The notes beneath the pieces are model-generated. The model did no database searches and had not been told where the DNA came from. It saw nothing but the letters and a program-made list of their open reading frames with translations. The translations under genes and the position numbers were made by a program. Shown here in pieces: positions 35,747-47,251 of a stretch of DNA of 64,000 nucleotides; positions within the stretch are counted from its first letter, which is position 1, and the number at the start of each line of letters is the position of its first letter. Origin of the DNA: Scytalidium lignicola (taxonomy: Eukaryota > Ascomycota > Leotiomycetes); the NCBI GenBank assembly GCA_002812745.2, contig NCSJ02000063.1, positions 100,087 through 164,086 on the forward strand, written 5' to 3'.

Positions 35747-38482
35747 ATGGCATCCATTTTTACCTATGATCCAGATTTACCACGTGTCTCATCACCATGG
35801 CTGACACCTTCAGAGGCTGTGAAGCCTCCAACGCCCGGATCGCACAGTCAGCCCGAATTTTCTGTTCCCACCCCTCCTCTCAGCCTATTGGCGGACTACG
35901 GAGTGGATAGACTGGAGGCAGAGCCACAGGAGGGTCCTACAGAATACAAACTCCACCTACTTCTGAGACCAAGAAGGATTTACAGTTCTTCGACTACGGG
36001 GCTATCAACTCCTGGCTCGAGCCATCCCAAAATTCCACAAGTGGACCAGTCAGTCAAAGAATCCGGCCCTATTCTACCACGCTCATACCAGGCGAGACAG
36101 AGTCGGTTGGAGCAATTGACAACTCAATTGTTATGGCGTCTACAGCAATCCTCTCCGTATCACGCATCACGGAAAAGCGACCTTGTGCTGCCTAAGTTGC
36201 CGGAAGTAAATCCAAGTCTAGACACCCCTACACGACCAGAAAAGCTAGCCGCGGGACTTGAACAGAGTCGAGGGGCTTTATATGAAATTGGTGTCGCAGA
36301 TGATGGTAGTTTTGTTGGATTGACACAAGATGAGATGAATGAGAGCTTAACAAACCTGCGCGCGATGGCAGCAAGTCTTGGGTGTAATGTCGAGGTATTA
36401 AGGATGGTAATTGTGGGTCGGTGTGAATGGAAGGAGTCTACGGATACAGACCAAACGGGCCTAAATGGCACATTGGTCAAGATCAAACAGAGCAGATCTC
36501 CAGGTCTAAATCCCAAGCTACTTTATCATCAGGCGGATTTGTGGGTTGCAGAAGCTCTGGTTACCCCAGACCTATCCTCAAAGATGGGCGATGTTCTCTG
36601 GACAGAAGCCGCTGGTATTCCTAAGAATGGTGTAGGGAATAAGATAGTCAAACATTCTGTGCAGTCTCAGATCATTCCTAAACCAAGTGAGAGCACAGAA
36701 CAGCTCCGTATTACACTCACTGGACCCACCACTTCCGGAAAGTCTAGCCTCCTAGGAACCTTGACTACAGCTACACTGGACAATGGCCGAGGGAAAAGCC
36801 GGTTGAGTCTGCTAAAGCACCGCCACGAGATTGTATCTGGAGTTACTAGCTCTGTAGCTCAGGAGCTTCTTGGCTATAAAGGCTTTGAGGTCATTAATTA
36901 TGCTTCTGGAAATGTTGGTTCCTGGACTGATGTGCACGCGTCAGCAGAACAAGGTCGACTAGTCTTTGTCTCTGATTCGGCAGGACATCCAAGGTATCGT
37001 CGAACTACTGTGCGTGGTCTGGTTGGTTGGGCGCCGCATTGGACGGTTCTTTGTATTGCGGCAGATGATGGTGAGAATGCGCCCGCCGCAGTCGGGGGAA
37101 CATCACCAGTACAGGAACTCTTAGGACCATATTGTACAAATATTGACCTTGCAAATGCTCACTTGGAGCTCTGCTTAAAGCTGGATAACCCTCTCGCTAT
37201 CGTTATAACCAAACTAGACCTGGCGTCTAAAACTAGCCTTCGGCAAACGCTTTCCAAGATCCTATCAGCCATCAAAGCTGTTGGGAGGGTACCATCCATT
37301 CTACCACCAGACTCGGCCAAAAATATCGTGGAATCGGACCTTACTACTTTAATAGCAGCGGATCAAAATGCGGTTAGCAATGCTCTTGATAGCCTGAATA
37401 AGTCGGGCGATCTAAAGTCCATCATCCCCATCGTGATGACCAGCGCCGCAAAAGGAACTGGCATTCGAATGATGCATGCTCTTCTGCAAGGCCTCCCCTT
37501 ACCTCCTACACCTACACCCCACGATTTTATCGGTGCTGCATTAAATCCAGAGCAACCAGCTAGCCTGTTCCATATTGAAGATATCTTTGGAGTCCCTGCA
37601 TCATATGAACCTCTAGTTTCTAACAACGCTAACAAGGCGGATTCAGGAAGCGTGGTAGCTGGTCACCTCCGCTTTGGGAGTCTTTCTGTCGGTGACAAGG
37701 TGGTTTTGGGGCCTTTCCCTGCGGACTCTGGCGACAATGATTCTCCATCAAGCCATTCTGGAGCTCGATCCTCACCAGCGAGCTTCGGAAACTCATTATC
37801 CGTTCCTTCTTCTACAGAACTCGCTCGGATGGCCTCCCGCAATGCTGCATCAGCTTCTGTGATGAGAGGTGAATGGTTCGATGCCCATATAGTAAGTATC
37901 CGAAATCTTCGGCTGCCCGTGCATACTTTAGAAGCAGGTCAAGTTGGCACTATTGGGATAGTCTTTGATCTTCCAGATGAACAAGCATCTACTCCACGCA
38001 TACGGAAAGGTATGGTAATGGCTATTCCAAACCAGCACATGATTGAGACAGAGCATGCGCTACAGGCAGCAAACGGATTCACAGCTTCATTTGATGATGG
38101 GGATATCAACTCGGTAACTCCCGGAAGCTTAGTGGTAGTCTACGTTGCAAGTGTACGAGCAACAGCAAGAGTACTTCGTCTGACACCACAAATACCAGAC
38201 GAAGATAACGATATGACCGGATTCGAAGAACTGGGAGGCGTATTTGGGATGAGTGATGGCTTGAATAAAGATTCGGAGGCAGATCCTCCTGTATTTGGTA
38301 CTGATGGTGTTACAGACGTCAAATTTGAGCTCATTACTAATCGTGAGTGGATAGAGCTTGGGTCCCAAGTTCTTGTCATGCCTGGTGGTGGTCACGGATT
38401 GTACTATGGTTCTGAGAGGGGTGAGAAAGGCGTTGCTGGGCTTGAAGGTTTTGTAGGTAAGGTGATTGAAGTTGTAGACTAG
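35747..38482 (+). CDS. GTPBP1/2-like translational GTPase
   Basis: Intronless, 911 residues. The long N-terminal part (1-315) is Pro/Ser-rich at first and then has the GTPBP1-type segment EYKLHLLLRP ... ALYEIGVADDGSFVGLTQDEMNESL. The GTPase core has a P-loop ITLTGPTTSGKSSLLGTL at about 320-337, a switch II DSAGHPRYRRTTVRGL, and ITKLD in place of the common NKxD. EF-Tu-like beta-barrel domains follow (GHLRFGSLSVGDKVVLGPF, then LEAGQVGTIGIVFD and a last barrel to the C-terminus). GTPBP1 and GTPBP2 in animals are linked to mRNA decay and rescue of stalled ribosomes; the fungal homologue is little studied. A Ser-rich insertion (SPSSHSGARSSPASFGNSL) sits inside the second domain. Membership is firm; role inferred. 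Confidence 0.85.
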   Translation: MASIFTYDPDLPRVSSPWLTPSEAVKPPTPGSHSQPEFSVPTPPLSLLADYGVDRLEAEPQEGPTEYKLHLLLRPRRIYSSSTTGLSTPGSSHPKIPQVDQSVKESGPILPRSYQARQSRLEQLTTQLLWRLQQSSPYHASRKSDLVLPKLPEVNPSLDTPTRPEKLAAGLEQSRGALYEIGVADDGSFVGLTQDEMNESLTNLRAMAASLGCNVEVLRMVIVGRCEWKESTDTDQTGLNGTLVKIKQSRSPGLNPKLLYHQADLWVAEALVTPDLSSKMGDVLWTEAAGIPKNGVGNKIVKHSVQSQIIPKPSESTEQLRITLTGPTTSGKSSLLGTLTTATLDNGRGKSRLSLLKHRHEIVSGVTSSVAQELLGYKGFEVINYASGNVGSWTDVHASAEQGRLVFVSDSAGHPRYRRTTVRGLVGWAPHWTVLCIAADDGENAPAAVGGTSPVQELLGPYCTNIDLANAHLELCLKLDNPLAIVITKLDLASKTSLRQTLSKILSAIKAVGRVPSILPPDSAKNIVESDLTTLIAADQNAVSNALDSLNKSGDLKSIIPIVMTSAAKGTGIRMMHALLQGLPLPPTPTPHDFIGAALNPEQPASLFHIEDIFGVPASYEPLVSNNANKADSGSVVAGHLRFGSLSVGDKVVLGPFPADSGDNDSPSSHSGARSSPASFGNSLSVPSSTELARMASRNAASASVMRGEWFDAHIVSIRNLRLPVHTLEAGQVGTIGIVFDLPDEQASTPRIRKGMVMAIPNQHMIETEHALQAANGFTASFDDGDINSVTPGSLVVVYVASVRATARVLRLTPQIPDEDNDMTGFEELGGVFGMSDGLNKDSEADPPVFGTDGVTDVKFELITNREWIELGSQVLVMPGGGHGLYYGSERGEKGVAGLEGFVGKVIEVVD

Positions 38483-38685
38483 AAGATTTTTAGGATATGA
38501 AGAGACGGGAAAATTCTTTTGGTACAGTATCATTTTATCACTTGGATTGTTTAGATTACACACATAAGCAGTATATATTTAATTGAATTCATTTTTAGAG
38601 GACCACAGGTCATTCATTCATTCCTAACGCCGTGAAAAATACCCATCATGTGTATATCATATAAAAACAAAACCAACAACATCTA

Positions 38686-39217
38686 TCATGCACTAACCAA
38701 CCCATAAAATAACGTCCACGTCAACACAAACCCACTGAGTCCCTCCAACAACCCACCCGTCCAAAGCTCTATATCACTCTTGAAAAACATTGAAAAGTCC
38801 TTCTCACCAGCTTTCACAACAGCCGGCCGAACACGGAGCAGGTATACCAGGAAGGACGTGAGGAAGGAGAAGACCAAGTAGAATAGGAAGCCGTAGTAGG
38901 ATTCGAGGCCTAATATGCCGGCACCTATACCGAAAAGCGAGGCTGTGGTGTTGTACAGCGTGCTTAACATCTTTGTTAAAAGGGGGATTAGCAGGAGTCA
39001 CATTATTTCGAGAATGTAATTGGGAGCTTGAGGAGGAAGGTTGAGGGATCTCGGTGAGGGATCTCGGTGAGGGTGGATGATGGTAAGAAAATAGGCCGCT
39101 AAGAACAGAATGGGAATTTGGAAAAGGCCAATAAGAAATGCAATTTCTTACTTTGGTATTATATGCAACATTCTCATTCACCACAGGGGCTATCTGTAGC
39201 TCCCTTTCAGTCGGCAT
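38686..39217 (-). CDS. EMC6: ER membrane protein complex subunit 6
   Basis: Two exons (39217-39152, 38970-38686; intron 181 bases) encode 116 residues. EMC6 is a core membrane subunit of the EMC insertase, which places tail-anchored and multi-pass proteins into the ER membrane. The core TASLFGIGAGILGLESYYGFLFYLV and the C-terminal GLLEGLSGFVLTWTLFYGLV match the family. The 22-residue first exon (MPTERELQIAPVVNENVAYNTK) gives the soluble N-terminus. Starting instead at the ATG at 38970 would make a 94-residue protein lacking this part. Donor GTAAGA and acceptor ACAAAG are acceptable and phase 0 is kept. The intron contains two copies of a 13-base unit near 39042-39067. Confidence 0.87.
39042..39067. 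repeat. 13-base tandem duplication in the EMC6 intron
   Basis: The unit TGAGGGATCTCGG occurs twice in a row and begins a third time (TGAGGG). It lies inside the EMC6 intron and enlarges it; no function is evident. Confidence 0.75.
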
Positions 39218-40678
39218 AGCGTCGCAGAAAGTGTACCTCCTCCCACTTTCTCTCTCTTCCTAAATCCTGGAAACCTGAAGTACACGTATACGTCGCGGCC
39301 TATTTCCTCTAGGTTCCGAACACAGCTATTGTCAGAACCCTGGTAAATGTGATGTGTCGAGTTGTCAGACGGGAACTTTTCTTCAATTCCTTGGTTGCGT
39401 GTGTTTGAGAACGGTAAGATTTGGGCACACAGCAAGTGGAATTAAGCTTCGCGCGCAACAAGGTTGGAGAAGGTGCTGCCCGCTTATCCCCTAGTTGCAG
39501 CATACGCCCTAGCGCCAATACCTTCAACTTCAAAAAGTGAAAACGTTTTTCCGCTTCTGGGATCACCCGCGCTTGGCGCTTGCAAGGGTGCATAAAGTTA
39601 ATTCCGCTCCGCTCCGCCGACTTTTTTTACCCAATACGGCAAATGACCACTTCAAGACAGACATACAGGTTATTCCTTCGAAGGAGGCTGATGGGCTTGG
39701 TTGTAGGTTTATTACTTGCTGATGGGTCTAAGTGATTAAGTTGCAAGTGTAAGACACAGGGGGGGTGCAAGGCTGAGAAAGAAAGAAAGGAAAGTTATCT
39801 AGTCAGCTAGTGCATGTTCTTCTTTTGGAAATAATTTATAGCCTAAGGCATGGGTAAGGCTTGCTTACTTTGCAGAATCGCAGGATTTATTGGAATGGAA
39901 ATGTTCCATAATTGCAGTATTTTGTTTATCTAAAAGGGCCGTTTTGTTGTTCTTTTTGGTTTCTTTTCTGTCAGCTTAAGAGTTCTAATAATGTAATGGG
40001 GTAAAATGCTACATTTCAGCTATGCTAAAATCTACGCGGTGATTATGTAGCTGAATTGCAATAGGTGAGAGCAGGCTTTGTTTTATAAATACCTTATACG
40101 ACGCATCGTCCCTCATTTGAGTATACGGATCGTCGATTTGGTCAGGTGCCTGGACCATATATGCAAAGTGGAGAATGTGGCTTATGTGTGTTCGTAAAGC
40201 CTTATGCGCCTACTGTAAACAGCTCGCTAATCAATGGCATTGTTGTAGATTGCATAAGTACTCGGCAGGGGTTTTACGAGTCATGCCTGTTGATTCGAAC
40301 AAGTAAACGACTTGACTTCGAAAATGATGGCGCCAATATTCATTAATGGACGTGCTATGGGGAAAATGCCAAGTTTTTCGACTAGCGTTTTGATATGATG
40401 AGGAATAATCTATCCTAAATGACTATCTAAAGGTAACTGTGTGCTGAAGATGGATGCCTACCTTCAAGGTAGAACCATGAAGTGTGGAACAAATCCGTGA
40501 TAGAAAGAAAGAAAAAAAGTGACAGATAACATATGAATTCATTGAAGAAACGAAGTCTATTAACGTGAAAACCCATCCCTGCAAATTACCAAATATTCGA
40601 CCTCAATTCCCCCCCCCCCCCCCCAAAAGTGCAAGAATCAAACGTAGAAAGATGCACGACATAAACTTTTGGTGACTT
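39218..40678. other. Intergenic 1.5 kb between EMC6 and an unknown gene
   Basis: No supported gene. Contains EMC6 promoter sequence, AT-rich spacer, and a run of 16 C at 40609-40624. Short frames at 39309-39593 and 40146-40346 lack motifs. Confidence 0.55.
40609..40624. repeat. Poly-C tract (16 C)
   Basis: Sixteen consecutive C (G on the minus strand) just past the stop of the unknown gene, so it would lie in its 3' region. The length may be imprecise in the assembly. Confidence 0.8.
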
Positions 40679-41662
40679 TTAGTTAACGTACCTCCCGTAG
40701 TCGTTCAGGTACTGCTCAAGATGAGCCGATATTTGATAGTCCGGGAGAGCTTGGGCTCGTCGTAGGTAGTGGATTGCACTGACAAAGTACTGCTCGTCTG
40801 CCGGCGAGCCACTCACGCTGCCCATGCTCATGTGCGCCTCGGCAGCCTAGGATTCCCGTCAGTATAAAAACCCTTCCCTGGTTCATGGGAACGCTGAACT
40901 TACAGAGGAAAGAAGATCTCCGGTGGTGACATTCCGAAGGTCAGCCGCCGTGACAGCTCGGTGATAGAAATCTACAGCCGGATGTAGATATCCTCGAGCT
41001 TCGACGTATAGCGGGCTCTCAGTTCGTGCCGATGCCTGAGCTGTGAGTTTTCAAGTTAGCATCCTTGATTAAACCAACAAGTTCTGACGGATTTTCTTGC
41101 TAGACATACCATTGGGACCACTACCTCCACTTGAAGACTCGCTACTCTCCTCATTATGTATCCTAGCAAGAGTTGCTTGCGCTCTTTGATGCCAGTTTTG
41201 ACCGAGACCTAATTCAACTGATCAGCCCATTTTGCACGCTCCACGACCGAGATAGGAAGGTCTATCTTCCCATTCGACTTAGGCAGTAAACATACCTGAC
41301 AAGCATTCCATATTTTCCGGATAGCTTCTTAGCACGCTTAACCATGCACCTTGACACCACTCGGCAACAGTTTGGATAGCGCCACTATCAGGGTCATGGA
41401 AGGCATAATCCTGGAAGCCCTGGATAATCCATATCTGTTCAGCAAAACGATCTGGATTTCGAAAGAAGCGCAGACGATCAAGCGCTGACATAGTAGACCG
41501 TGCAGATGGAAGATACGCTTCCCATTCCTGTGGTCGTTGAGAGGCAACTTCGTATAACGACGTCACGAATCCTTTAATCTCTTCGATTTGGGCCTCGGTC
41601 TCCCTGTCTGCGGCTCTCTGCTGCTGTGTCCGGCGCCTAGAGGAACCAGATGCCCGAGACAT
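40679..41662 (-). CDS. Conserved fungal protein of unknown function
   Basis: Four exons (41662-41296, 41208-41110, 41040-40904, 40846-40679) encode 256 residues. I do not recognise the family. The N-terminus is basic (SRASGSSRRRTQQQR). A helical region follows (EIKGFVTSLYEVASQRPQEW, RLRFFRNPDRFAEQIW, AEWCQGAWLSVLRSYPENMECL). A Ser/Glu-rich linker (HNEESSESSSGGSG) precedes a C-terminal helical segment (HPAVDFYHRAVTAADLRN, ISAIHYL-type YFVSAIHYLRRAQALPDYQ, SAHLEQYLNDYGRY), which looks like one or two tetratricopeptide-like helical pairs. No signal peptide or membrane helix. All four exons join in phase with good splice sites, which supports a real gene. A perfect donor GTACGT nine bases before the stop may allow an alternative C-terminus. 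Confidence 0.75.
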
Positions 41663-43230
41663 GTTATAAGGTTAAAAAGAATCGAAGAATGTCTAGTAAC
41701 GCTCCACGCTGCTAGTAAACGTCTGCAAAATCCGGAAGTATATAACCATCTATAAGGGGCGATTATGTACCACACACACAAAAAGAGAAAGAAACTCGCA
41801 GAAAAGGAGAAGAGCCTACAATATCTCTGTAACTGATTCCAAACGGCAGAAGAAGAGGCAAAGAAGGACGTGTATATAGTCCGGAGGCGCAACAGGGGGA
41901 ACTAAAGAAGGGATCAAACTCCTGCCAAACCTACCAATGGGAAGGGAATCCACGAGGTATACTTCTGGGCTTGAAGCACAAGGCTGGGCTAGTTGAAGGA
42001 AGTTTTTACAAAGCCACGTCCGAACATGGGGAGAAGGGCTCAGTCTGCGAGGTCGATCGATCCGTATGCAAGACGCAGTGCAGCCAGACGGGCACCAGCA
42101 GCTGAGAAGGAGGGACCTGGGTACATCTCGTGGCTTCCAGGAGGCTTGAATGGAAACCATGATAACCAAGCTAGGTGAGTCGAGACTTACCAGTGCCCCA
42201 ATTGGGAGAGGCTAGCTTACATTTATTTTTAAGAAAAGCTGTAGGTTGAGGGATACCGGGCCAGTTAATTTGTCATGTTTAGTTAAGTGCGACGCCTCGA
42301 GGGAACTGTACGGAAGGTACTAGTTCTGCAGAACCCTATCACTTCCGTTTTCATATACAAGAAAAAAGAGATTGAGGAGCATGACCAAAAAGAGAGTCCG
42401 GAAGAAGGTAACATAGTTGCGGGAGAGGTCACACAAAGCCCTGATGTTCGCCAGGCCGGGCCAACGGTTACAGGGTGCTGGGTCGGCGTACGCGAAAGCG
42501 AGGGTCTCCTAGGTCCCTTCAGGGCAAGGTTATCCTGGAGCAAGGCACCAAGGCTGCTCCGAAAGCCACAGTTGGCCTCCCTGTGCCTATTTGTCAGCCT
42601 CTAGGTCAGAACGAGGTGCTAGACATCTGCTAGAGTGGTTGTTCTCTTCAGCCTTGTGGCAAGGTTCTGAACCGTGTGGGATGACGTATTGTTGCCAACA
42701 TCCTCTCACCACTGAGAAGATTCCCGTAGGGTCACAACCGCCCGACGGAGCTAAGAAATTACGGGATTTGAGGATTTGATGTCCCAATCGCTGGGTATTT
42801 CTTATTGGCAGTGGGCACCGATGTGCTCTGATGGCCGGTATTTGAGACGTTCAGGGATATTTAGTGCCCTGTGCATGCTTGCATGCAGCCGTTGAGACAA
42901 TAGCCTTTTGACATGACTAGGAGAAGTGCCATAAAAATCAAGGTGCATATCGGTGGACGGAGCACAACTCCATCGTAAGTGTTATCGACGAGGAGAGAAT
43001 ATTATCCCGTTCAGATCTTATCAGTTGGCACGGGTGATTTACGAGCTAGGTTGTCACTCCCTGAATTACAGATGGAGATATCTCCGCATACCTGTTCAAG
43101 CTGGTTAAGAAGCGGTCCCAAAAAGTCTGAGTAGCCAACATGGCACGCATGGTTAACCCTGGAAACAAAAATTTTTTATGGACACGACGTTTTTCCCAAA
43201 TCAGTTGACAGTTTGAATAGCATGAGGAGA

Positions 43231-43246
43231 ACGGTACGGAGGTACG
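43231..43246. repeat. Dispersed 16-mer ACGGTACGGAGGTACG, copy 2
   Basis: Exact match to 15946-15961, 27 kb away. Unlike copy 1, only one copy of the TACGGAGGTACG core is found nearby. Confidence 0.6.
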
Positions 43247-43912
43247 TAAGGACTTAGTATCGGGATCTCTAATATCGAGATATCTCCAACCCTCGCCGAA
43301 CAGCGCTCCGATCGGCAAACATTTCTTAGTGAAATTATGAACCCAAGATTATATTGATGATCCATCGATGATGTTTATCGTCATTACTTTTCGATTAAGC
43401 TTGGCTAGATGTTTTGTGATCTTCAGTAATATCTTACCTAACCATACTTCATTAGAGACCCTTGAACGTTGCAACCCACAACAGGGGAAGAACAGCACAC
43501 CCGTGTGCACCAAGTCATGCAAGGCAATGCATCTCGCCCAAAATATTCCAGAGATCCAAATGTTGTACGAACTTCTTACTGCAGTAGCATATCCATAATT
43601 CCGGTGCTAATTATCGAACATAGCGATCGGAGGCGGGCAAGAGCGAGCAGATGCCGAGGAAGTCTTGGGACGAGGCACGGCGGTATGACGGCATCATACA
43701 TCCAGCAAATCCGAGTAGTTAGTTGTCTCTTACCGGACAGAAACGGAATATTCTCCCTTATACCAAGCCACGAATAAATTAATCGCGAGTCATAAGCATA
43801 TGGTGCTATGCCACTAAAAAAATTGATTTTCTTTTCCTAATAATTGACTTGGTGGTTGTGCATGGCAGCCAATATCCTCTGGTCGAACTGACTCGGAAAA
43901 GCAAACACGTAA

Positions 43913-43920
43913 TCACGTGA
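43913..43920. promoter_or_regulatory. TCACGTGA E-box palindrome
   Basis: Second exact copy, 575 bases upstream of the vezatin/Inp2-like start codon. Function inferred only. Confidence 0.3.
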
Positions 43921-44494
43921 GGCAACCCCGGCGATCGGAATAACAAAACCCCAGATCCGGCGGTTCGGTTGTCTCCAGGCGCCGACTTGTTCTAGCGCTT
44001 CCAGAAACACACGTAAGTCCCCCAGCCTCAACTCCTGCTGCACCACAGCCTCGCAATCGTACGGAAGTCACGGAAATCAGGCTTCAATGTCTGCCAAATT
44101 CGCCATCAAGCAGAGTAGTTGAGCTGGTGACGTGGAAGTATCGGCTGCTCTCACATTATTTGCAACGAATGGAACGCATTAAATGCAATCTGGTGTTGCT
44201 CATCACAGGAACTTAACAGAGGCGAAAACGAGATGATGGGTGGGACGTGCACGTGGCCCAAGGATCTGGGGTCACCAGTAAGGTTTGGATCCCGGCACTA
44301 AATTTCCACATGCGCGACATGCCTGCTGCCCAGCCTAACGTCCTTCTCCCTCCTTTGCTTAACGTTGCCGCCATCACTCGTTCTATCTTCCTCAGCACGT
44401 CCAAATCTACAACTCCTAGCCGCATATCTTCGATTACCCGAGGTGGCCGCGTTCAAATTATGGCCTGCAACTGTTCCAAATAACTCCTTTTGTC

Positions 44495-46536
44495 ATGGAG
44501 GCTATTGTTTTCCAGGATTCGCCGCTGGCTGAGTATCTTGAAGGTTGGTGACGCTGAGCACCCGTTCCACGACTTACGTACGCGCAGGGGAAAGTAAAGA
44601 CTGACCGTATACTACAGGTGAAGGTGGCAACGTCTCTGAATGGGCTGATGCTGAAAGTAAGGGGAACGACGACTCTATTCCATCAAGCCCCTCATTCGCC
44701 CCCAGGGGCAAACCGACCGCGCGATTAAAGTTTCGCCAAAGCCTTCCACCACCTCTTCGACTTAACATCCCACAGAACCATACTATAGCTGCAATACATA
44801 ATACATGCTCGGTAAGCCTATCATATTGCGGCCGAGGTTCGTTTGTCTGACCAGGTACCTCATGCAGAGAGCCGTAAACTCAAGACTCGGTCGAGCCGAT
44901 AATGCACGCTTCCTCGAACAGTTCAGATATATCATTGTAGCATCGCAGCTTCTCAGTGGAACTTCCTACCTCGGATCGTCTCGAGATGCCCCCTTACCTT
45001 CCCCTGAGGCACCGCAGGCCGGCGCCTTCACTCTAGCTGGAGCTGCAGCAACGGCGACGCTGGCCTTTGCCATAGCATGGTTGATACACTGGACTCGTGG
45101 CGGAGTGGCGAAGGGCCGAATGCTTGTCCTCTTAGGAATCTTAGGCGTCCTAGCTTTGGTCTCATATGCATATATACGGAGACAGTGGCTACAATATCTA
45201 CGACAGCGAACTTTAGCTGAAACGTCCGAGTTCGTGGCAAAATCTCAGGAGTTTGATGTTGTAGCAACGGCTGCCTTGAACCTTATCCAGGAGGTTGAGC
45301 TTGTGTCCCGTGGGTATAGACTGTAGGTTCACGCCGATCTCCGTCGTATTGTTAACTGCGCTCACACCAAAATTAGAAGTACTCCTCTACCTCCTATCAG
45401 TCGCCTAGAGGACCGCCATCAGACCAGAAGATGTGCTAGACTACGGAAAGCGCTCCGGCTTTGTTTCGCGGATGTCATACCACGATACTGCCAGGCGTGT
45501 ACCGCTCTCAAACCTCTCACCGAATCTCTAGATCTTGAGAAATACTACGACATCTATGATATCAGTGATGTTGACTCTGAGGATGCCCTTCTGGGCTATT
45601 CCGAGACCGAGTTCGAAGATATTGAGTCTCTTCGCACCCTGAAAATTCTCGCTGCAAGGTTTCATACTATTCGAAAAATTTTCCTTTGTTGCCTTCTAGC
45701 ACTCGATGCACATGGAGGCAAGCCAGACTTTTTCCGGTGGGGCATTGCTCTTGATGAAATCCACGCACTTAGTGTAGTTACTACTGAGGCAGAAGAACGC
45801 ATGCGTGGAATCCTCACCGAAGAAGAAAGTACGTAACGCCCTTATCTCTTTGCAGGGATATATATTCTAACTATGACTAGGCTTCCCAATACCTCCAACG
45901 CCAAAAATTCCCCTGACACCAAGACGTGAGCGGTGGCGAATACAGTTACGTAAATTAAATTCCTTGTCTTCAGGTATTCGTGGCCTCCAAGCAAAGCTAC
46001 ATGTTCTCAAAGAGGAATCTGACAGGACCTTGGATCACGAAACCGAGGAATTTTCAGAATTTGGTGCTGATCTTATGAGCCAATACGAATCTATTGGAGT
46101 GGACCTCAAAGCCCTTATGCAAGAATGGGAAGATGGCAAAGCGGCTCTTGCCTCCAATATCGACAAGAATGAACGCCGCATATCCTCCATGAGCAGTATG
46201 CTCTCACCCGCCATTTCTCTTAGTGGCCTCACATCAGTTGAAGAAGGTACACCGTTAGACGCATTGAAAGCCTTAAATGGTGAGCCACGGTCGAGATCAA
46301 GCATGGAGTTCAGTAGCTCTGAAGCAGAAGAGGTCTTTGAAGCTATTGCCCTGCCACGACAGAGAAGTTCTTTGACGAGAGAGCAGCGGATCGCAAAGAT
46401 GAAAGTGGATAGAGCAAAGAGGGAGACGTTCAGGGATAGGCAAGAAGCTAACACTCGAATGTTGCGAGAACTGGAATCTGTGATTAATTTGAGACCGAAG
46501 AGGACAACACCTAGCGGGAGAGTGACGACGCTATGA
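44495..46536 (+). CDS. Vezatin/Inp2-like myosin-binding membrane protein
   Basis: Five exons (44495-44543, 44618-44811, 44868-45322, 45377-45828, 45881-46536) encode 601 residues. After a short acidic N-terminus comes SRLGRADNARFLEQFRYIIVASQLLSG. Two membrane helices follow (TLAGAAATATLAFAIAWLIHW and MLVLLGILGVLALVSYAYI). Next is the conserved block AALNLIQEVELVSRGYRLSTPLPPISRLE, split by an intron that removes an in-frame TAG at 45324. This arrangement matches the fungal vezatin-like family (myosin-binding motif of peroxisomes, Pfam PF12632), which includes yeast Inp2, the peroxisomal receptor for myosin Myo2. The C-terminal half is helical and charged. Role in moving peroxisomes or other organelles is by homology. 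Exon 3 starts at the third possible acceptor to keep phase 0; this join is the least certain. Confidence 0.78.
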
Positions 46537-47251
46537 CGAACAAAAAAAAAGCATATCGATCTTTCTAATCAGTTGATAAATTGGATACAAGACTATATTT
46601 GAGTCTTAAGGGGGCCGGATAAAAAAATCCTAGCGCTTGGAACAGCATTTTGTTTATTCTTACGGCTAACATAGAAGGAGTTTCAGGGACGGAGTTCCAA
46701 CTATTTGCTAACACAGCATATTTCCTACTTTTTCTTTTCCTAATCTCTTTCATCTTAAAAGTCTCTCATTTTATGCCTTTGGGCAAAGCTGTAATCGATA
46801 GAACATTAACGAGGCGTTTTGTTAATGACCATGGCGAGGTTGCTAGTATCTGTATAAATAGTCTCAGTCTATTGTAATTGATATGCTAGTGCTTTCTCCA
46901 TTAGATAAATGTCCTAAACTGCGTAAACATTATTAGAGAAGGTGATATTAGATGAACCATTATCCAGTTATATAGAGGGTTACCAGGGAACTGCCCATAT
47001 GCAGTTATGGAGGAGCTGTTTACTCAAATAGGAAAAGCTTATTGGGAAACTTTAACGCCTCAGGCAATTCAAACGACGAGACGTCACAACTTCACGTGAT
47101 TTCTCGATCCAAAAACACATTCAGTCAAATTTATATCCCATATCAACGACTAGATAAGCCGTTAAAGAAATTGTAAGAACGTGACTAAAAGAGTTTAGGC
47201 ATGATCGGTCACATTTCTACCTCCTCACGCTTGCCTTGAGGACTAGACAGG
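46537..47251. other. Intergenic between the vezatin-like gene and APC2
   Basis: AT-rich, with TCACGTGA at 47092-47099. A 75-codon frame at 46650-46877 has no motif. No gene supported. Confidence 0.6.
47092..47099. promoter_or_regulatory. TCACGTGA E-box palindrome upstream of APC2
   Basis: Third exact copy, 153 bases upstream of the APC2 start codon, a plausible promoter position. Confidence 0.4.

Larger units (their letters stand above)
41663..44494. other. Long divergent intergenic region (2.8 kb)
   Basis: Separates two outward-reading genes. Open frames (for example 41816-42169 minus, 42287-42604 plus) show no domain, no splice pattern and no codon bias that I can see. Contains the second ACGGTACGGAGGTACG copy (43231-43246) and TCACGTGA (43913-43920). 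May hold long leaders or non-coding transcripts. Confidence 0.5.

Noticed and set aside
38686..38970. EMC6 as a single-exon 94-residue protein
   Set aside because: The upstream 66-base exon joins in phase and supplies an N-terminus like that of other EMC6 proteins.
42287..42604. 105-codon plus-strand frame in the 2.8-kb gap
   Set aside because: No motif, no homologue I recognise, and overlapping frames on the other strand are similarly open.
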